From Flavobacterium tructae (GTDB taxonomy: Bacteria > Bacteroidota > Bacteroidia > Flavobacteriales > Flavobacteriaceae): a stretch of 64,000 nt of DNA. The stretch covers positions 1 through 64,000 of the forward strand of contig NZ_MUHH01000003.1 of the NCBI RefSeq assembly GCF_002217475.1. The letters are read 5' to 3'. The translations under genes were made by a program, and so were the position numbers. Below the pieces are notes generated by a model. It searched no databases. It worked only from the letters and a program-made list of their open reading frames with translations, and was not told where the DNA came from. Numbering within the stretch: the first letter of the stretch is position 1; every line of letters starts with the position of its first letter. Shown here piece after piece: positions 1 to 9,394 of the stretch.

Positions 1-152
1 AAAAATAAATATTTATTTTTAGATGTATTATTAATTATTCTTATAACAACTTCTGCCTCGGAGTTCGATGTTGCTGTTATTGTTAAATCTTTTTTCTGTG
101 AGTAAAAATTTAATACAGAAAGGCTGAAAATAAACATTAATATATTTCTCAT
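1..152 (-). CDS. Exported small protein, partial; candidate immunity protein of the RHS toxin
   Basis: An ATG at 152 opens a minus-strand frame that runs without a stop to the window edge, so only 50 residues are visible. The first 19 residues (MRNILMFIFSLSVLNFYSQ) look like a Sec signal peptide; the mature part starts KKDLTITATSNSEAEVVIRI, a beta-rich, polar stretch. The ATG shares four bases with the TGA of the RHS gene (ATGA), an arrangement typical of translational coupling. A small gene placed directly 3' of a polymorphic-toxin gene is where immunity genes normally sit, and a periplasmic location would suit protection against an exported peptidase. That role is inference; I do not recognise the family, and it could be an unrelated secreted protein. 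Confidence 0.6.
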   Translation of the reverse strand, partial: MRNILMFIFSLSVLNFYSQKKDLTITATSNSEAEVVIRIINNTSKNKYLF

Positions 153-3100
153 CTGTGGTACAATTTAGGATCATAAAAATAATTACTGTCATTTGAAGCA
201 CCTAGACCTCTAACAAAGTTAAACGCCCCTTTTTCAAAATAATCGGTATAAGCATTTTGCAATCTATCACCTTTCAAACCGCTAACATATCGTAAATTAT
301 ACATTGCCATTCCAGCATTGCCTGAATAAAAATCTCCTGCATGATAATATTCATGCAGAATAGTTCTTGCTAATATGTAATTTGACTTGAAAGCAGAATT
401 ATAAAATTTAATCATAGTTTTACTACCACCATTACCATTTTCACTCATTTCATATTCGAAATCACCATTTTTAGAGCCATTAGTTCCGCCAACGATTACC
501 TGAGGTCTACTTTCATTATCTATCATGTCTTTTGTAAATAAACTATGTACTTCCTTTTTTATACTTGCAACAGAACTTTTATTAATTTCTGGGCGACCAT
601 CAGGATCAGACAATTTTGATCTTATCATATTTCTTTCCTTAATCATATGTGCGAAATGATTCAGCCCACTGACCACAAGTCCTGTAACGGCCCCCTGCCA
701 AAAATTACCTCCTGTTAAAGCAGCTCCTGTTCCCCCGGCAACAGTACCAAAAGCTACTGTGCCCAAATCTCCCAGATTATCACCAATGCTATTAAAACCG
801 GTACCTGCAATACCTACGGTTTTTCCGCCAACTGTAGTAGTATTGGTTCCTCCTTGGTACAGACTACTCGCAATACTACTCAAAGCCCCTGCAGCAAAAC
901 CACTCCAAAATTTACCTCCTGAAATTGCCGTCATACTTCCCTGAAAAGTACCATGTGCAACTGCGCTAACCGCAGCCTTGACATAAAAATTACCAATTGT
1001 ACCCGCTGCACTTCCTATTCCAAAGGTCACTGCTGCACTTGCCGCACCAATAAAAGTAGACTTAACCAAACCTCCTACGCTAAATGGCACATCGGCTAGC
1101 AAGGCTGTTAAAGTGTAAGTTACGGCTGCTATAGCTGCCCCAATACCTACTGCCGCTAAAAATCCTATTTCAGCATATTCTCCACTCGGATCTGTATACT
1201 TCAATGGGTTATTGAGTACATACCCATAACGATTGTAGTTCTGGGTATTGGCTGGATCTTGTATAAAATTATCCGGTTGTAGGAAACGATGCAGTTTCGG
1301 ATCGTACAAACGACCATTCATATTGATAATCCCTATGCTCTGCAAATGCTCGTGCCCCGTATAACCGCGATCCAAAACAGTCAACAATCCTAAATCTGTA
1401 CCAGCTCCGTTTTGCACTTTTAATACCGCTCCCCAAGCATCAAAGAGTCGTTTTTCGACAATTGAACCACTGTTATCCGTTACTGCCAAGATAGTGCCCT
1501 GATAATCTCTATGTAAATATAAATAATTTTGTGCTGTTCCATCGCTTTTTACTACAAGGGGAGCACTATAACCATCTCCCCCAATGTAGGTTACAAATTC
1601 TAGAACACCCGCAGTTCGGTTTTCTTTAATCTCCATAGTCCCGTCACCCGAGTAATGTTTTCTAAGCGGACGAAGCAATTTATCTTCTTGCCCTCCTCCA
1701 TAAAACATCGTACTGCGATCGTTACCATCATTATAGGTAAAACTAAGATACTCGATATAATTTCCATCACGTCCACGTTCCTTAATAGTTGCAGGGCTCT
1801 TAAACGTATTATAAGCAATATCTAAATCCAGCTTTGGAGCTGAATTGGCACCTGTACCTCTGTTTTTATAATAATCTAATGCCTGAGTAGATAATGTAAT
1901 CGAGTTATTTTGATATGTTTTTCCAGTTACAGTATAATTATAAGTCCCCAAATTGTTTTGGGTAATTTTACCTTTTGCATCGTAAGTCTGTGTTTCTTGC
2001 TGACCCTGCGCATTATTATAGGTCAGTAATCGGTCTAATTCGTCATATGTAAAGTTTTCATTCCAATTAAACAGGTTATTCGTTCTATTGGTCAGATTCC
2101 CTCTTTTAGGTTCAAAAGCGGTTGTCAGAGTCATTACGTTCCCCGGATTGGCAACCGTTCTATCCCACTTAAACTGTGAGGCATAACCATATTGATCGTA
2201 ATTATTATTTACGGCAATTCCGTTTCCTAAACTTGCATTTGTTAACTGTCCTCTTTCGTTTAGCGAATTGGTCTGCCACAATACCTGTTGCGTAGCGTCG
2301 TCTACAATTTGCCATGCGAAACCATTCTGATAGGTATGTTTTAACTTCTTTGAACTTGATTTACCTCCTATAGCTGCTATTGCTGTTTCTTTATCTGCAC
2401 GTCCAAATGTATCATAAGTAATTTCTTTGGTGAAAGTAGCATAAGGCGTGTTCTCGATTGTTTTGCTAACTCTTTTATAACTATCATATTCAAATGAATT
2501 CGTAATCGAATTCCCCTCCAGATTATTAACAAAAGTACTTGTCGTTATTAAATTAGTAGTTGGATTATAAACATAAGTCGTCTTACTGTTGGTATTATTA
2601 CCAACTATTGTTTTTTCGGTTATTTTTCCAGCAGAATCATAAACGTAAGCAGTTGTTCCATTTGGTGTAGTCTCCGTTTTAATTTGTGCGAAAGCATCAT
2701 AAGAGTAGGTATACGTCCCGGCACTTGGATCAGTCATGGCAACTTTATTACCCCACCCGTCTATCGACATTGATACTTTGTTGCCCTGATAATCCGATTC
2801 TTTTAGCTGTCCATCAGCATAATAAATAAAATTAACGGCTCCACCCGGATCAGTTGTTTGTATTTTATTTCCTAAAGCATCAACTGTAATGGTTGTTACC
2901 TTACCATCATCGTTACTGGTTGTTGTTAATCCTGAATAGGATAAACTTTGCACTTTTCCGGTATGTGATGTTATTTTTTCAGGACGCATTAAATAGTCAT
3001 ACTCGTAAAGGGTCCACTGGCCCGGGGATGAAAAATAAGGCTCACTTTCTTTGGTTTTCCTTCCTAATCCGTCATAAACAATTTGTTTGGATACCCAAGA

Positions 3101-6100
3101 ACCAGATGCAAAACCTTTCGTAGAAGTTACAACCGCTCTTCCTAAAACATCATATCGAGTGGTCGTTGCAGCACCCGTATTATTAACTGATGTGGTGCTA
3201 TAACCCCCATCTGACAATTTCGTATACCCAACTGTACTGACTAAAGGCGTTGAAGAAACGTTCTGAATTGTGGTACTAATTAATTTACCCCAGTTATCAT
3301 AAGCATAATCGTTAACAACTCCTAAATAATCTGTTGATTTAGTAACCTGTCCTACAGCATTATAAACAAAATTAGTAACAAAACCCTGGTGATCCGTTTT
3401 CTTCACTACAAATCGTTTTGTACTATCATACTCATCGGCAATCGTTCTTGGTACGGGAGCTGTTGGTGCCGCGGGAGCACTAACCGTTTTAGTTAATAAA
3501 TTCCCTAATGCATCATAACTCATATCCTCTATAATTGGATAGGTATTATGTCCTTTCTTTTCAGTTCTTGTTAAATTTGATCCGGTGTAGGTATACTTTT
3601 CCTCAGAGGTACGATTATCACCCGTATAAACTGTCTTCGAAGAATTGATCTTTTTAGGACGTCCTACATAATAAGTGTTACCAACCCCAGTAGGATTATT
3701 ATCATATTCTGTATCCACAGTAGTAGTTCCCTGCAAAGTACCGCCACTATACTGCTTTAAAACGCTTCTCACCTGTAGACCAAAATAATTAGTACTTTGA
3801 ACTGTTCCGTCATAACTGAAAGAAGTTTCGTTTTTAACCCCTGTCATATGATCAATAGTTGTTTGTTTGGTAAGCAAAACATTGTAAACACTACCATTTG
3901 AATTTGGAGCACTCCCACCCTGAGAAGCTGTTCCGGGAGAAGCAGTAAATTTACTATTGTTATTGGCACTGGCAACAAATCCAGGTTTTAGCATTATTTC
4001 AGGTGCCTGATAAATGACTGCTACATCATCATTTACCTTTGAAAAGGAAGTAATAGAACCACTGGCCTTATACGTTTGCCCAACAGTAACAGGATCTTGT
4101 ATGGTAATTGTATTTGGAATCGTACGTGATGAAACAATATCTCGAGCTCCTTCCGTATAAATAGCAAATTCATTAGTCTTTGTACTCAGTAAATTAGTTG
4201 GTGTAGTATTAAATACAGTCGTTCCATCAGTACTAGTCCAGGTAATGGTATTGGCACCTCTTAGCGCAACATCATTAAATTGTGTTGTCCATATTTTAGC
4301 ATCGCCGCTATTCAAATACCAACTGCTTCTGGTGGTTTTAACAAAACCAACTGTTCCATAATTAAAATTAGACACATAACCTCTATACCTAAAATCCTGA
4401 TACTTTGAAACACCATTGATTGTTGCCGTAAGCTTAGCAACCAAATAAGCCCCAGAATTCCTTATAATCTCAATGTTAGGATAATTTACTCCATTCTCTG
4501 AAGAATAAAAATCAGTTGAAGAATTTCCAAAACTGCTGTTTGCAGCTTCCATTGGTTTATACTCGATGGTTTGTTTTATGTTTCCATTTGATTCTGTTAC
4601 GCTTATTAATCTGTTTTCGGTATCAACATTTTTATTGAACTGGTAATATTCCACAATGTTATTTTTTGCCCTTACAAATACTAAATCAGTATTAGCCCCA
4701 TCATATCTGTAATTTGAAACCAAAGGGATTCCCAAAACCGGCGAAGCGTTTCTAAAAATACCCGAGTCATAGGTTTGCATAAAACCCGAAGTATTTCTTT
4801 TTCCAACGTTATTTGTAAATGCAGATATCGCCCACTCCGCATCGTGATTATTAATTTTTCCTTCAACTTTAAAATATTTCCTCCACACTCGTACTAAATC
4901 AGATTTTCCGTCACCATTTATGTCCATCGCATAATAGTTACTAAAATGAACCTGTGTATCATAGGGTTTACTTTCTTTGCTCGTATCTGGACGATATTCA
5001 ACTATATCTTGAGATTCTTTTACAAAAAAATCTCCTTTTGCCGGATTTGGGTTACTGTAGTAAATATGCCACTTTACGTGATCCTTACCTCCTTCGGAAT
5101 CAGGAATCATAATATCTGTTTTTCCATCTCCGTTAAAGTCCCCAAGCAATAATTGTTTCGAAAAAGAGTATTTATCAAGAACTCCCGACCCTAGTAAGTT
5201 TGTGTAAGCAAAATTATCCGCTCTCGAGATTTCTATTATTCTATAGCTTCCATCTCGACCGATTTGCAATATATCTGATTTACTATCTCCATTAAAATCA
5301 CCAACATATTTGACATTTAAAAACGTATCAATTGCTAAATCACTACTTAATACAGTCATATACCCTTTGCTGCCCAAAGCAGTAGATTGATTGGGATCAA
5401 GGTCTAAAAGATAAAATGATTCTGTTCCACTACGCTCCGTAATGGTTATCGGACAATCCTGCGGATTAAATACGTATGATGGCTCTCTAACAAATTGCTG
5501 TATTTTTGCATCACACTCATTAGTATCCCTAAAAATAAGTATCTCACTTATGCCATTTCCATCAAAATCTCCCTCCTGATATGAAACCATAGGATTTCCA
5601 CATAAATCTGAATTCTTAAATGCCTCTAAGCATTTTATGGCCAACATTGACCCACTAGCCGTTGTTATAGTCCCTTTCTTTTTCGTTAAATCCAGCGCTA
5701 TGCTTTTAGTATACTTTTTTTGTATACTTCCCTCGGTCAAATTATAAACATCAAACTCAATAGCTGTTTTATTAATAACGTTAGCATTTACTATCGATTG
5801 AAATTGATTTAATTTATTATCAGAGATGGTTGTTGCCACCAAAGAAGAGTTTTTATTTACAACAAATGGTAAGCTAATTGGTGTGTTGCCACTATTTCCA
5901 ACAAATAAGTTTGTATAAACCTGATTATTGGCAACAAAATCTAATCTTCCGTCACCATCAAAATCACCAGCTAATTGTGCTTCATCAAAATCAAGGTTGT
6001 TAATGTATGGTTTTTCTATTTTTGTAGTAGAAGCAGTTGTTTTATCATATTCAAAAACGACAGGATTTGAGGGTTCTCCCTGCGCATTAATTTCCTGAAT

Positions 6101-6943
6101 TTCTTTTACTCTTTGATAGCCAAAAGAATCTTCTGTATGCATTAGTGCATATGTTCTAAATGTCGCATTATTTGCATAGACTGCAATATTTTTTAATATC
6201 TGAGTAGCATATAACGAAGTCCCTTTTAAAAAATCACGTTCAACGCGAGCGGCTTCTTCATAATTAAAACTGATTTTATTCTGAGTAGCAATTCCTGCAA
6301 TTGTATTTCCACTAAAAGCAATATTGTCTATATACAACTGATTTGTACCAGCGTAGGCAACCGTCTTATAATTATAATCTATAAAATTACCATTCACATC
6401 TTCATAGTGAACAATGTACCAAGCATTTAACGAAACTGAATTTTGCAAACTTCCCGAACCTTTAGAACCGTACCAGCTTCGTGATCCATCGGGAGCTGTG
6501 ACGATAAAATAAACGATTGTACCTTCGGTTTTTAGTTCAATTTTGGTATTGCTCTTATATTCTGTTTCATAAGTAGAGCCATTTTCCCAATATGTTCCCG
6601 TTTTTATTAATAAACGCTGACCATCTAAGGCTAACTTATCATAACTATCAAAATCAACTCCGTCAACAAAACCATCAATGTCCTTACGAGTAGCAATTCG
6701 GCTTATCGTTGAGATGCTATTAATACTCCAACCTTGCCCTGCAATTCCACCTCTTACACCACTACTGTAAGTAAGATTAATTATAGGCGCAACGCTTTTT
6801 ATACTTGGAGGAGTAGCAATAGGCAAACTATATGTCGCTGTTCCTGCCGCCGAAATTTGTAATTCTCCTTTGGTATCTGTGAAATTTTGAGAAAAAGTTA
6901 AATTGGTAATTATAATTAAAATGAAAAGGTAAAATTGCTTCAT
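149..6943 (-). CDS. SpvB/FG-GAP/RHS-repeat polymorphic toxin-like protein with C-terminal zincin domain
   Basis: 2264 residues. I start at 6943 (MKQFYLFILIIITNLTFSQ, a signal peptide) rather than at a Met 22 codons upstream, which overlaps the previous gene. Domains in order: SpvB-like N-terminus (about 25-300, GTATYSLPIATPP...LTYSSG); FG-GAP/VCBS calcium-loop repeats (about 320-690, e.g. DFDGDGRLDF, DFNGDGKTDI, DINGDGKSDL); YD repeats (about 1140-1655, e.g. YDALGNLLTKT); RHS core (about 1810-1920, RDYQGTILAVTD, GRLYDPKLHRFLQPD) ending at DPSGEY; an Ala/Gly-rich hydrophobic linker; and a variable tip with HEYYHAGD at about 2197. HExxH is the zinc site of metallopeptidases, which are known tips of polymorphic toxins. 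There is no T9SS tail. It probably acts outside the cell or in contact competition; the target is unknown. Eight bases separate it from the small T9SS protein upstream, and a candidate immunity gene overlaps its stop. Confidence 0.9.
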   Translation of the reverse strand: MKQFYLFILIIITNLTFSQNFTDTKGELQISAAGTATYSLPIATPPSIKSVAPIINLTYSSGVRGGIAGQGWSINSISTISRIATRKDIDGFVDGVDFDSYDKLALDGQRLLIKTGTYWENGSTYETEYKSNTKIELKTEGTIVYFIVTAPDGSRSWYGSKGSGSLQNSVSLNAWYIVHYEDVNGNFIDYNYKTVAYAGTNQLYIDNIAFSGNTIAGIATQNKISFNYEEAARVERDFLKGTSLYATQILKNIAVYANNATFRTYALMHTEDSFGYQRVKEIQEINAQGEPSNPVVFEYDKTTASTTKIEKPYINNLDFDEAQLAGDFDGDGRLDFVANNQVYTNLFVGNSGNTPISLPFVVNKNSSLVATTISDNKLNQFQSIVNANVINKTAIEFDVYNLTEGSIQKKYTKSIALDLTKKKGTITTASGSMLAIKCLEAFKNSDLCGNPMVSYQEGDFDGNGISEILIFRDTNECDAKIQQFVREPSYVFNPQDCPITITERSGTESFYLLDLDPNQSTALGSKGYMTVLSSDLAIDTFLNVKYVGDFNGDSKSDILQIGRDGSYRIIEISRADNFAYTNLLGSGVLDKYSFSKQLLLGDFNGDGKTDIMIPDSEGGKDHVKWHIYYSNPNPAKGDFFVKESQDIVEYRPDTSKESKPYDTQVHFSNYYAMDINGDGKSDLVRVWRKYFKVEGKINNHDAEWAISAFTNNVGKRNTSGFMQTYDSGIFRNASPVLGIPLVSNYRYDGANTDLVFVRAKNNIVEYYQFNKNVDTENRLISVTESNGNIKQTIEYKPMEAANSSFGNSSTDFYSSENGVNYPNIEIIRNSGAYLVAKLTATINGVSKYQDFRYRGYVSNFNYGTVGFVKTTRSSWYLNSGDAKIWTTQFNDVALRGANTITWTSTDGTTVFNTTPTNLLSTKTNEFAIYTEGARDIVSSRTIPNTITIQDPVTVGQTYKASGSITSFSKVNDDVAVIYQAPEIMLKPGFVASANNNSKFTASPGTASQGGSAPNSNGSVYNVLLTKQTTIDHMTGVKNETSFSYDGTVQSTNYFGLQVRSVLKQYSGGTLQGTTTVDTEYDNNPTGVGNTYYVGRPKKINSSKTVYTGDNRTSEEKYTYTGSNLTRTEKKGHNTYPIIEDMSYDALGNLLTKTVSAPAAPTAPVPRTIADEYDSTKRFVVKKTDHQGFVTNFVYNAVGQVTKSTDYLGVVNDYAYDNWGKLISTTIQNVSSTPLVSTVGYTKLSDGGYSTTSVNNTGAATTTRYDVLGRAVVTSTKGFASGSWVSKQIVYDGLGRKTKESEPYFSSPGQWTLYEYDYLMRPEKITSHTGKVQSLSYSGLTTTSNDDGKVTTITVDALGNKIQTTDPGGAVNFIYYADGQLKESDYQGNKVSMSIDGWGNKVAMTDPSAGTYTYSYDAFAQIKTETTPNGTTAYVYDSAGKITEKTIVGNNTNSKTTYVYNPTTNLITTSTFVNNLEGNSITNSFEYDSYKRVSKTIENTPYATFTKEITYDTFGRADKETAIAAIGGKSSSKKLKHTYQNGFAWQIVDDATQQVLWQTNSLNERGQLTNASLGNGIAVNNNYDQYGYASQFKWDRTVANPGNVMTLTTAFEPKRGNLTNRTNNLFNWNENFTYDELDRLLTYNNAQGQQETQTYDAKGKITQNNLGTYNYTVTGKTYQNNSITLSTQALDYYKNRGTGANSAPKLDLDIAYNTFKSPATIKERGRDGNYIEYLSFTYNDGNDRSTMFYGGGQEDKLLRPLRKHYSGDGTMEIKENRTAGVLEFVTYIGGDGYSAPLVVKSDGTAQNYLYLHRDYQGTILAVTDNSGSIVEKRLFDAWGAVLKVQNGAGTDLGLLTVLDRGYTGHEHLQSIGIINMNGRLYDPKLHRFLQPDNFIQDPANTQNYNRYGYVLNNPLKYTDPSGEYAEIGFLAAVGIGAAIAAVTYTLTALLADVPFSVGGLVKSTFIGAASAAVTFGIGSAAGTIGNFYVKAAVSAVAHGTFQGSMTAISGGKFWSGFAAGALSSIASSLYQGGTNTTTVGGKTVGIAGTGFNSIGDNLGDLGTVAFGTVAGGTGAALTGGNFWQGAVTGLVVSGLNHFAHMIKERNMIRSKLSDPDGRPEINKSSVASIKKEVHSLFTKDMIDNESRPQVIVGGTNGSKNGDFEYEMSENGNGGSKTMIKFYNSAFKSNYILARTILHEYYHAGDFYSGNAGMAMYNLRYVSGLKGDRLQNAYTDYFEKGAFNFVRGLGASNDSNYFYDPKLYHR

Positions 6944-6950
6944 ATGATTT

Positions 6951-7406
6951 TTATTGCTTGATAATTTTAATCGATTTCTCTCCTCCGTCTTTATAAGAAA
7001 GCAAAACAAGATAAACTCCTCCAGGGTAATTTTGAAAAGGAATATTTAAACTATTCCTTCTTTCGTTTCCTCCGTAAGTCTGTAGTATCTGTCCCACGGT
7101 ATTATACACCTGAACAGAAGTCACATAATTCTCCTCCCCTAACTGCCATTGCAAATAAAGTTCTTCTTTTACAGGATTAGGATAATAAGAGATCACATCT
7201 TCGGGGGAAAACTTTAACAAATCATCCTCAGTCAATGCCTCAATTTCTTTAACGTCTTCTACCTTCTTAGCAGACTGAGAGCAACCGGACAAACACAATT
7301 CTCTAAGAATTTGATTTCCTGCCGCATCATAATTAAAAGTAATTTTTTGCTGCGCAGTGGCCAATAAACAAAATTGAAGACCAATAAAAAGTAATAGTTT
7401 TTTCAT
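6951..7406 (-). CDS. Small T9SS type A sorting-domain protein preceding the RHS gene
   Basis: 151 residues from the ATG at 7406 (MKKLLLFIGLQFCLLATAQ, signal peptide). A longer frame opening at 7469 would start inside the promoter and add a non-signal leader, so I reject it. After the signal comes a single YD-repeat-like unit (ITFNYDAAGNQILRE), a short Cys-containing and acidic linker, then a T9SS type A sorting domain (YYPNPVKEELYLQW... VYNTVGQIL... GGVYLVLL... KIIKQ). Almost nothing but the YD unit and the sorting tail remains, so it is a sorting signal with hardly any cargo. It is the first gene of the operon, seven bases ahead of the RHS gene, which has a signal peptide but no sorting tail. 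I infer a partner or adaptor role in RHS export or surface display; this is unproven. Confidence 0.85.
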   Translation of the reverse strand: MKKLLLFIGLQFCLLATAQQKITFNYDAAGNQILRELCLSGCSQSAKKVEDVKEIEALTEDDLLKFSPEDVISYYPNPVKEELYLQWQLGEENYVTSVQVYNTVGQILQTYGGNERRNSLNIPFQNYPGGVYLVLLSYKDGGEKSIKIIKQ

Positions 7407-7431
7407 AGAATCGCTTTTAACGAATTTTTTG

Positions 7432-7463
7432 CAAATATAGAACTGCAATCCCCCTCCTACAAA
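7432..7463 (-). promoter_or_regulatory. Promoter of the T9SS/RHS operon
   Basis: On the minus strand TTTG (7463-7460), 20 bases, then TATATTTG (7439-7432): this fits the Bacteroidota consensus TTTG-N17-23-TAnnTTTG. Transcription would begin near 7425, about 20 bases before the ATG at 7406, which also settles that start. Confidence 0.7.
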
Positions 7464-7470
7464 AAACAAG

Positions 7471-7503
7471 CAAAAAAAATGCGAGACCTAAGCCTCGCAT
7501 TTC
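7471..7503 (-). terminator. Terminator of glmS
   Basis: Nine-base perfect stem (7477-7485 with 7494-7502, AAATGCGAG/CTCGCATTT) and an eight-base loop. On the minus strand it is followed by a run of U (7479-7472). It lies 31 bases beyond the glmS stop and just ahead of the RHS operon promoter, so it insulates the two. Confidence 0.75.
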
Positions 7504-7533
7504 TAAACATTTATATGTTTTTAATAAATTATT

Positions 7534-9384
7534 CTATTCTACCGTCACCGATTTTGCCAAATTACGAGGCTGATCAACATTACAACCTCTCATTACTGCG
7601 ATGTAATACGAAAGCAATTGTAAAGGTATAGTCGTGATCAGTGGAGACAATGCATCTGAAGTCTCAGGGATCTCAATTACATAATCAGCTAATTCGCGAA
7701 CCTGTGTATCACCTTTAGTAACTACAGCAATGATTTTACCGCTTCTGGATTTGATTTCCTGAATGTTACTTACAATTTTATCGTAATGCCCTTGCTTAGG
7801 CGCAATAACGATAACCGGCATGTGCTCGTCAATCAAAGCGATTGGCCCGTGCTTCATTTCGGCCGCTGGGTAACCTTCAGCATGGATATAGGAAATCTCT
7901 TTAAGCTTCAAAGCTCCTTCAAGCGCCACCGGGAAATTATAACCACGTCCTAAATACAAACAATTTGGCGCATCTTTAAATGCTGCTGCAATTTCTTTTG
8001 CTCGGTCGTTCGTCTCTAATGCTTCTGCTACTTTTTCAGGGATGATCTCTAACTCTTGTAAATAGGTATGGAAATCAGTATTTGATAACGTTCCTTTTGC
8101 TTTACCCAATCGCAATGCGATCATAGTTAAAACTGTAATTTGAGTGGTAAAGGCTTTAGTAGATGCTACTCCAATTTCTGGTCCTGCATGCGTATAAGCA
8201 CCTGCATGACTTTCTCTTGAAATAGAAGAACCTACGACATTACAAACTCCAAAAACAAACGCCCCGTTTTCTTTCGCCAACTTAATAGCCGCCATAGTAT
8301 CTGCGGTTTCTCCTGATTGAGAAATTGCAATTACCACATCGTCTTTGTTTATAATTGGATTACGGTATCTGAATTCTGATGCGTATTCCACTTCAACGGG
8401 AATACGGGTAAATTCTTCAAAAATGTATTCAGCAACTAAACCAGCATGCCATGAAGTGCCACAAGCAACGATTAAAATTCGTTTTGCGTTTAAGAATTTC
8501 TCTAAATTATCTTCAACACCAGCCATCTGAACGATTCCCTCATTTGCATGAAGTCTTCCTCTGTACGTGTCTTTTATAACACTTGGCTGCTCGTAAATCT
8601 CTTTCAACATGAAATGATCATAACCTCCTTTTTCAATTTGCTCCAAATTCATTTGAAGCTGCTGAATGTAAGGATCCACTAATGAATCATCTTTAATTTT
8701 TCTAACTTTAAGAGGTTTATGCAATCTAATGTTTGCCATTTCACCATCTTCAAGATAGATCGCATTTGAAGTGTACTCAATAAAAGGCGAAGCATCAGAG
8801 GCAATAAAATACTCTCCTTCTCCAACACCAATTGCCAATGGACTACCCAATCTTGCAGCTACAATTTCATTTGGGTTCTTTTTATCAAAAACAGCAATTG
8901 CGTAAGCTCCTACTACCTGATTTAAAGCAATCTGAACTGCTTTACCCAATTTCAAACCTTCATTTTTCTGAACTTCTTCAATTAAGTTCACTAAAACTTC
9001 GGTATCTGTATCTGATTTAAAAGTATAACCTCTCTTTTTTAATTCTTCTTTTAGCGGTGCATAATTCTCAATAATTCCATTATGAATTATAACCAACTCT
9101 CCTGAGTTAGAAAGATGCGGGTGCGAGTTTACATCATTTGGAACTCCATGAGTTGCCCAACGTGTATGTCCAATTCCTATGCTTCCGGTTGCGTCTAAGT
9201 TCTCTTTGGCTTTAACCTCAAGATCCGAAACCTTCCCTTTTGTTTTACAAAGTTTTATCCCTGATTCAGTGTCATACAACATAACACCGGCACTGTCATA
9301 TCCTCTGTACTCGAGTCGCTTCAATCCTTTGACTACAATAGGATAAGCCTCTCGATGACCGATATATCCAACAATTCCACACAT
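7534..9384 (-). CDS. glmS: Glutamine--fructose-6-phosphate aminotransferase (isomerizing)
   Basis: 616 residues, close to the usual 609. Converts fructose-6-phosphate and glutamine to glucosamine-6-phosphate, the first step of UDP-GlcNAc synthesis for peptidoglycan and lipid A. The N-terminus MCGIVGYIG gives the class II glutaminase nucleophile Cys2, followed by HTRWATHG and HNGIIENY. Two SIS domains follow (CGTSWHAGLVAEY, SQSGETADT, then HGPIALID), and the C-terminus RNLAKSVTVE carries the conserved Lys of the sugar site. Last gene of a minus-strand run with the DUF4270 lipoprotein only ten bases upstream. I saw no sign of a glmS ribozyme in that 10-base gap. Confidence 0.97.
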   Translation of the reverse strand: MCGIVGYIGHREAYPIVVKGLKRLEYRGYDSAGVMLYDTESGIKLCKTKGKVSDLEVKAKENLDATGSIGIGHTRWATHGVPNDVNSHPHLSNSGELVIIHNGIIENYAPLKEELKKRGYTFKSDTDTEVLVNLIEEVQKNEGLKLGKAVQIALNQVVGAYAIAVFDKKNPNEIVAARLGSPLAIGVGEGEYFIASDASPFIEYTSNAIYLEDGEMANIRLHKPLKVRKIKDDSLVDPYIQQLQMNLEQIEKGGYDHFMLKEIYEQPSVIKDTYRGRLHANEGIVQMAGVEDNLEKFLNAKRILIVACGTSWHAGLVAEYIFEEFTRIPVEVEYASEFRYRNPIINKDDVVIAISQSGETADTMAAIKLAKENGAFVFGVCNVVGSSISRESHAGAYTHAGPEIGVASTKAFTTQITVLTMIALRLGKAKGTLSNTDFHTYLQELEIIPEKVAEALETNDRAKEIAAAFKDAPNCLYLGRGYNFPVALEGALKLKEISYIHAEGYPAAEMKHGPIALIDEHMPVIVIAPKQGHYDKIVSNIQEIKSRSGKIIAVVTKGDTQVRELADYVIEIPETSDALSPLITTIPLQLLSYYIAVMRGCNVDQPRNLAKSVTVE

Positions 9385-9394
9385 ATATTAATTA

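Noticed and set aside
6944..7009. Upstream Met giving a 2286-residue RHS protein
   Set aside because: The extra 22 residues overlap the preceding gene and hide a good signal peptide starting at 6943.
7407..7469. Longer start of the small T9SS protein
   Set aside because: It would begin inside the promoter elements; the ATG at 7406 gives a clean signal peptide.
9385..9394. glmS ribozyme upstream of glmS
   Set aside because: Only ten bases lie between the DUF4270 stop and glmS, leaving no room for a leader element.
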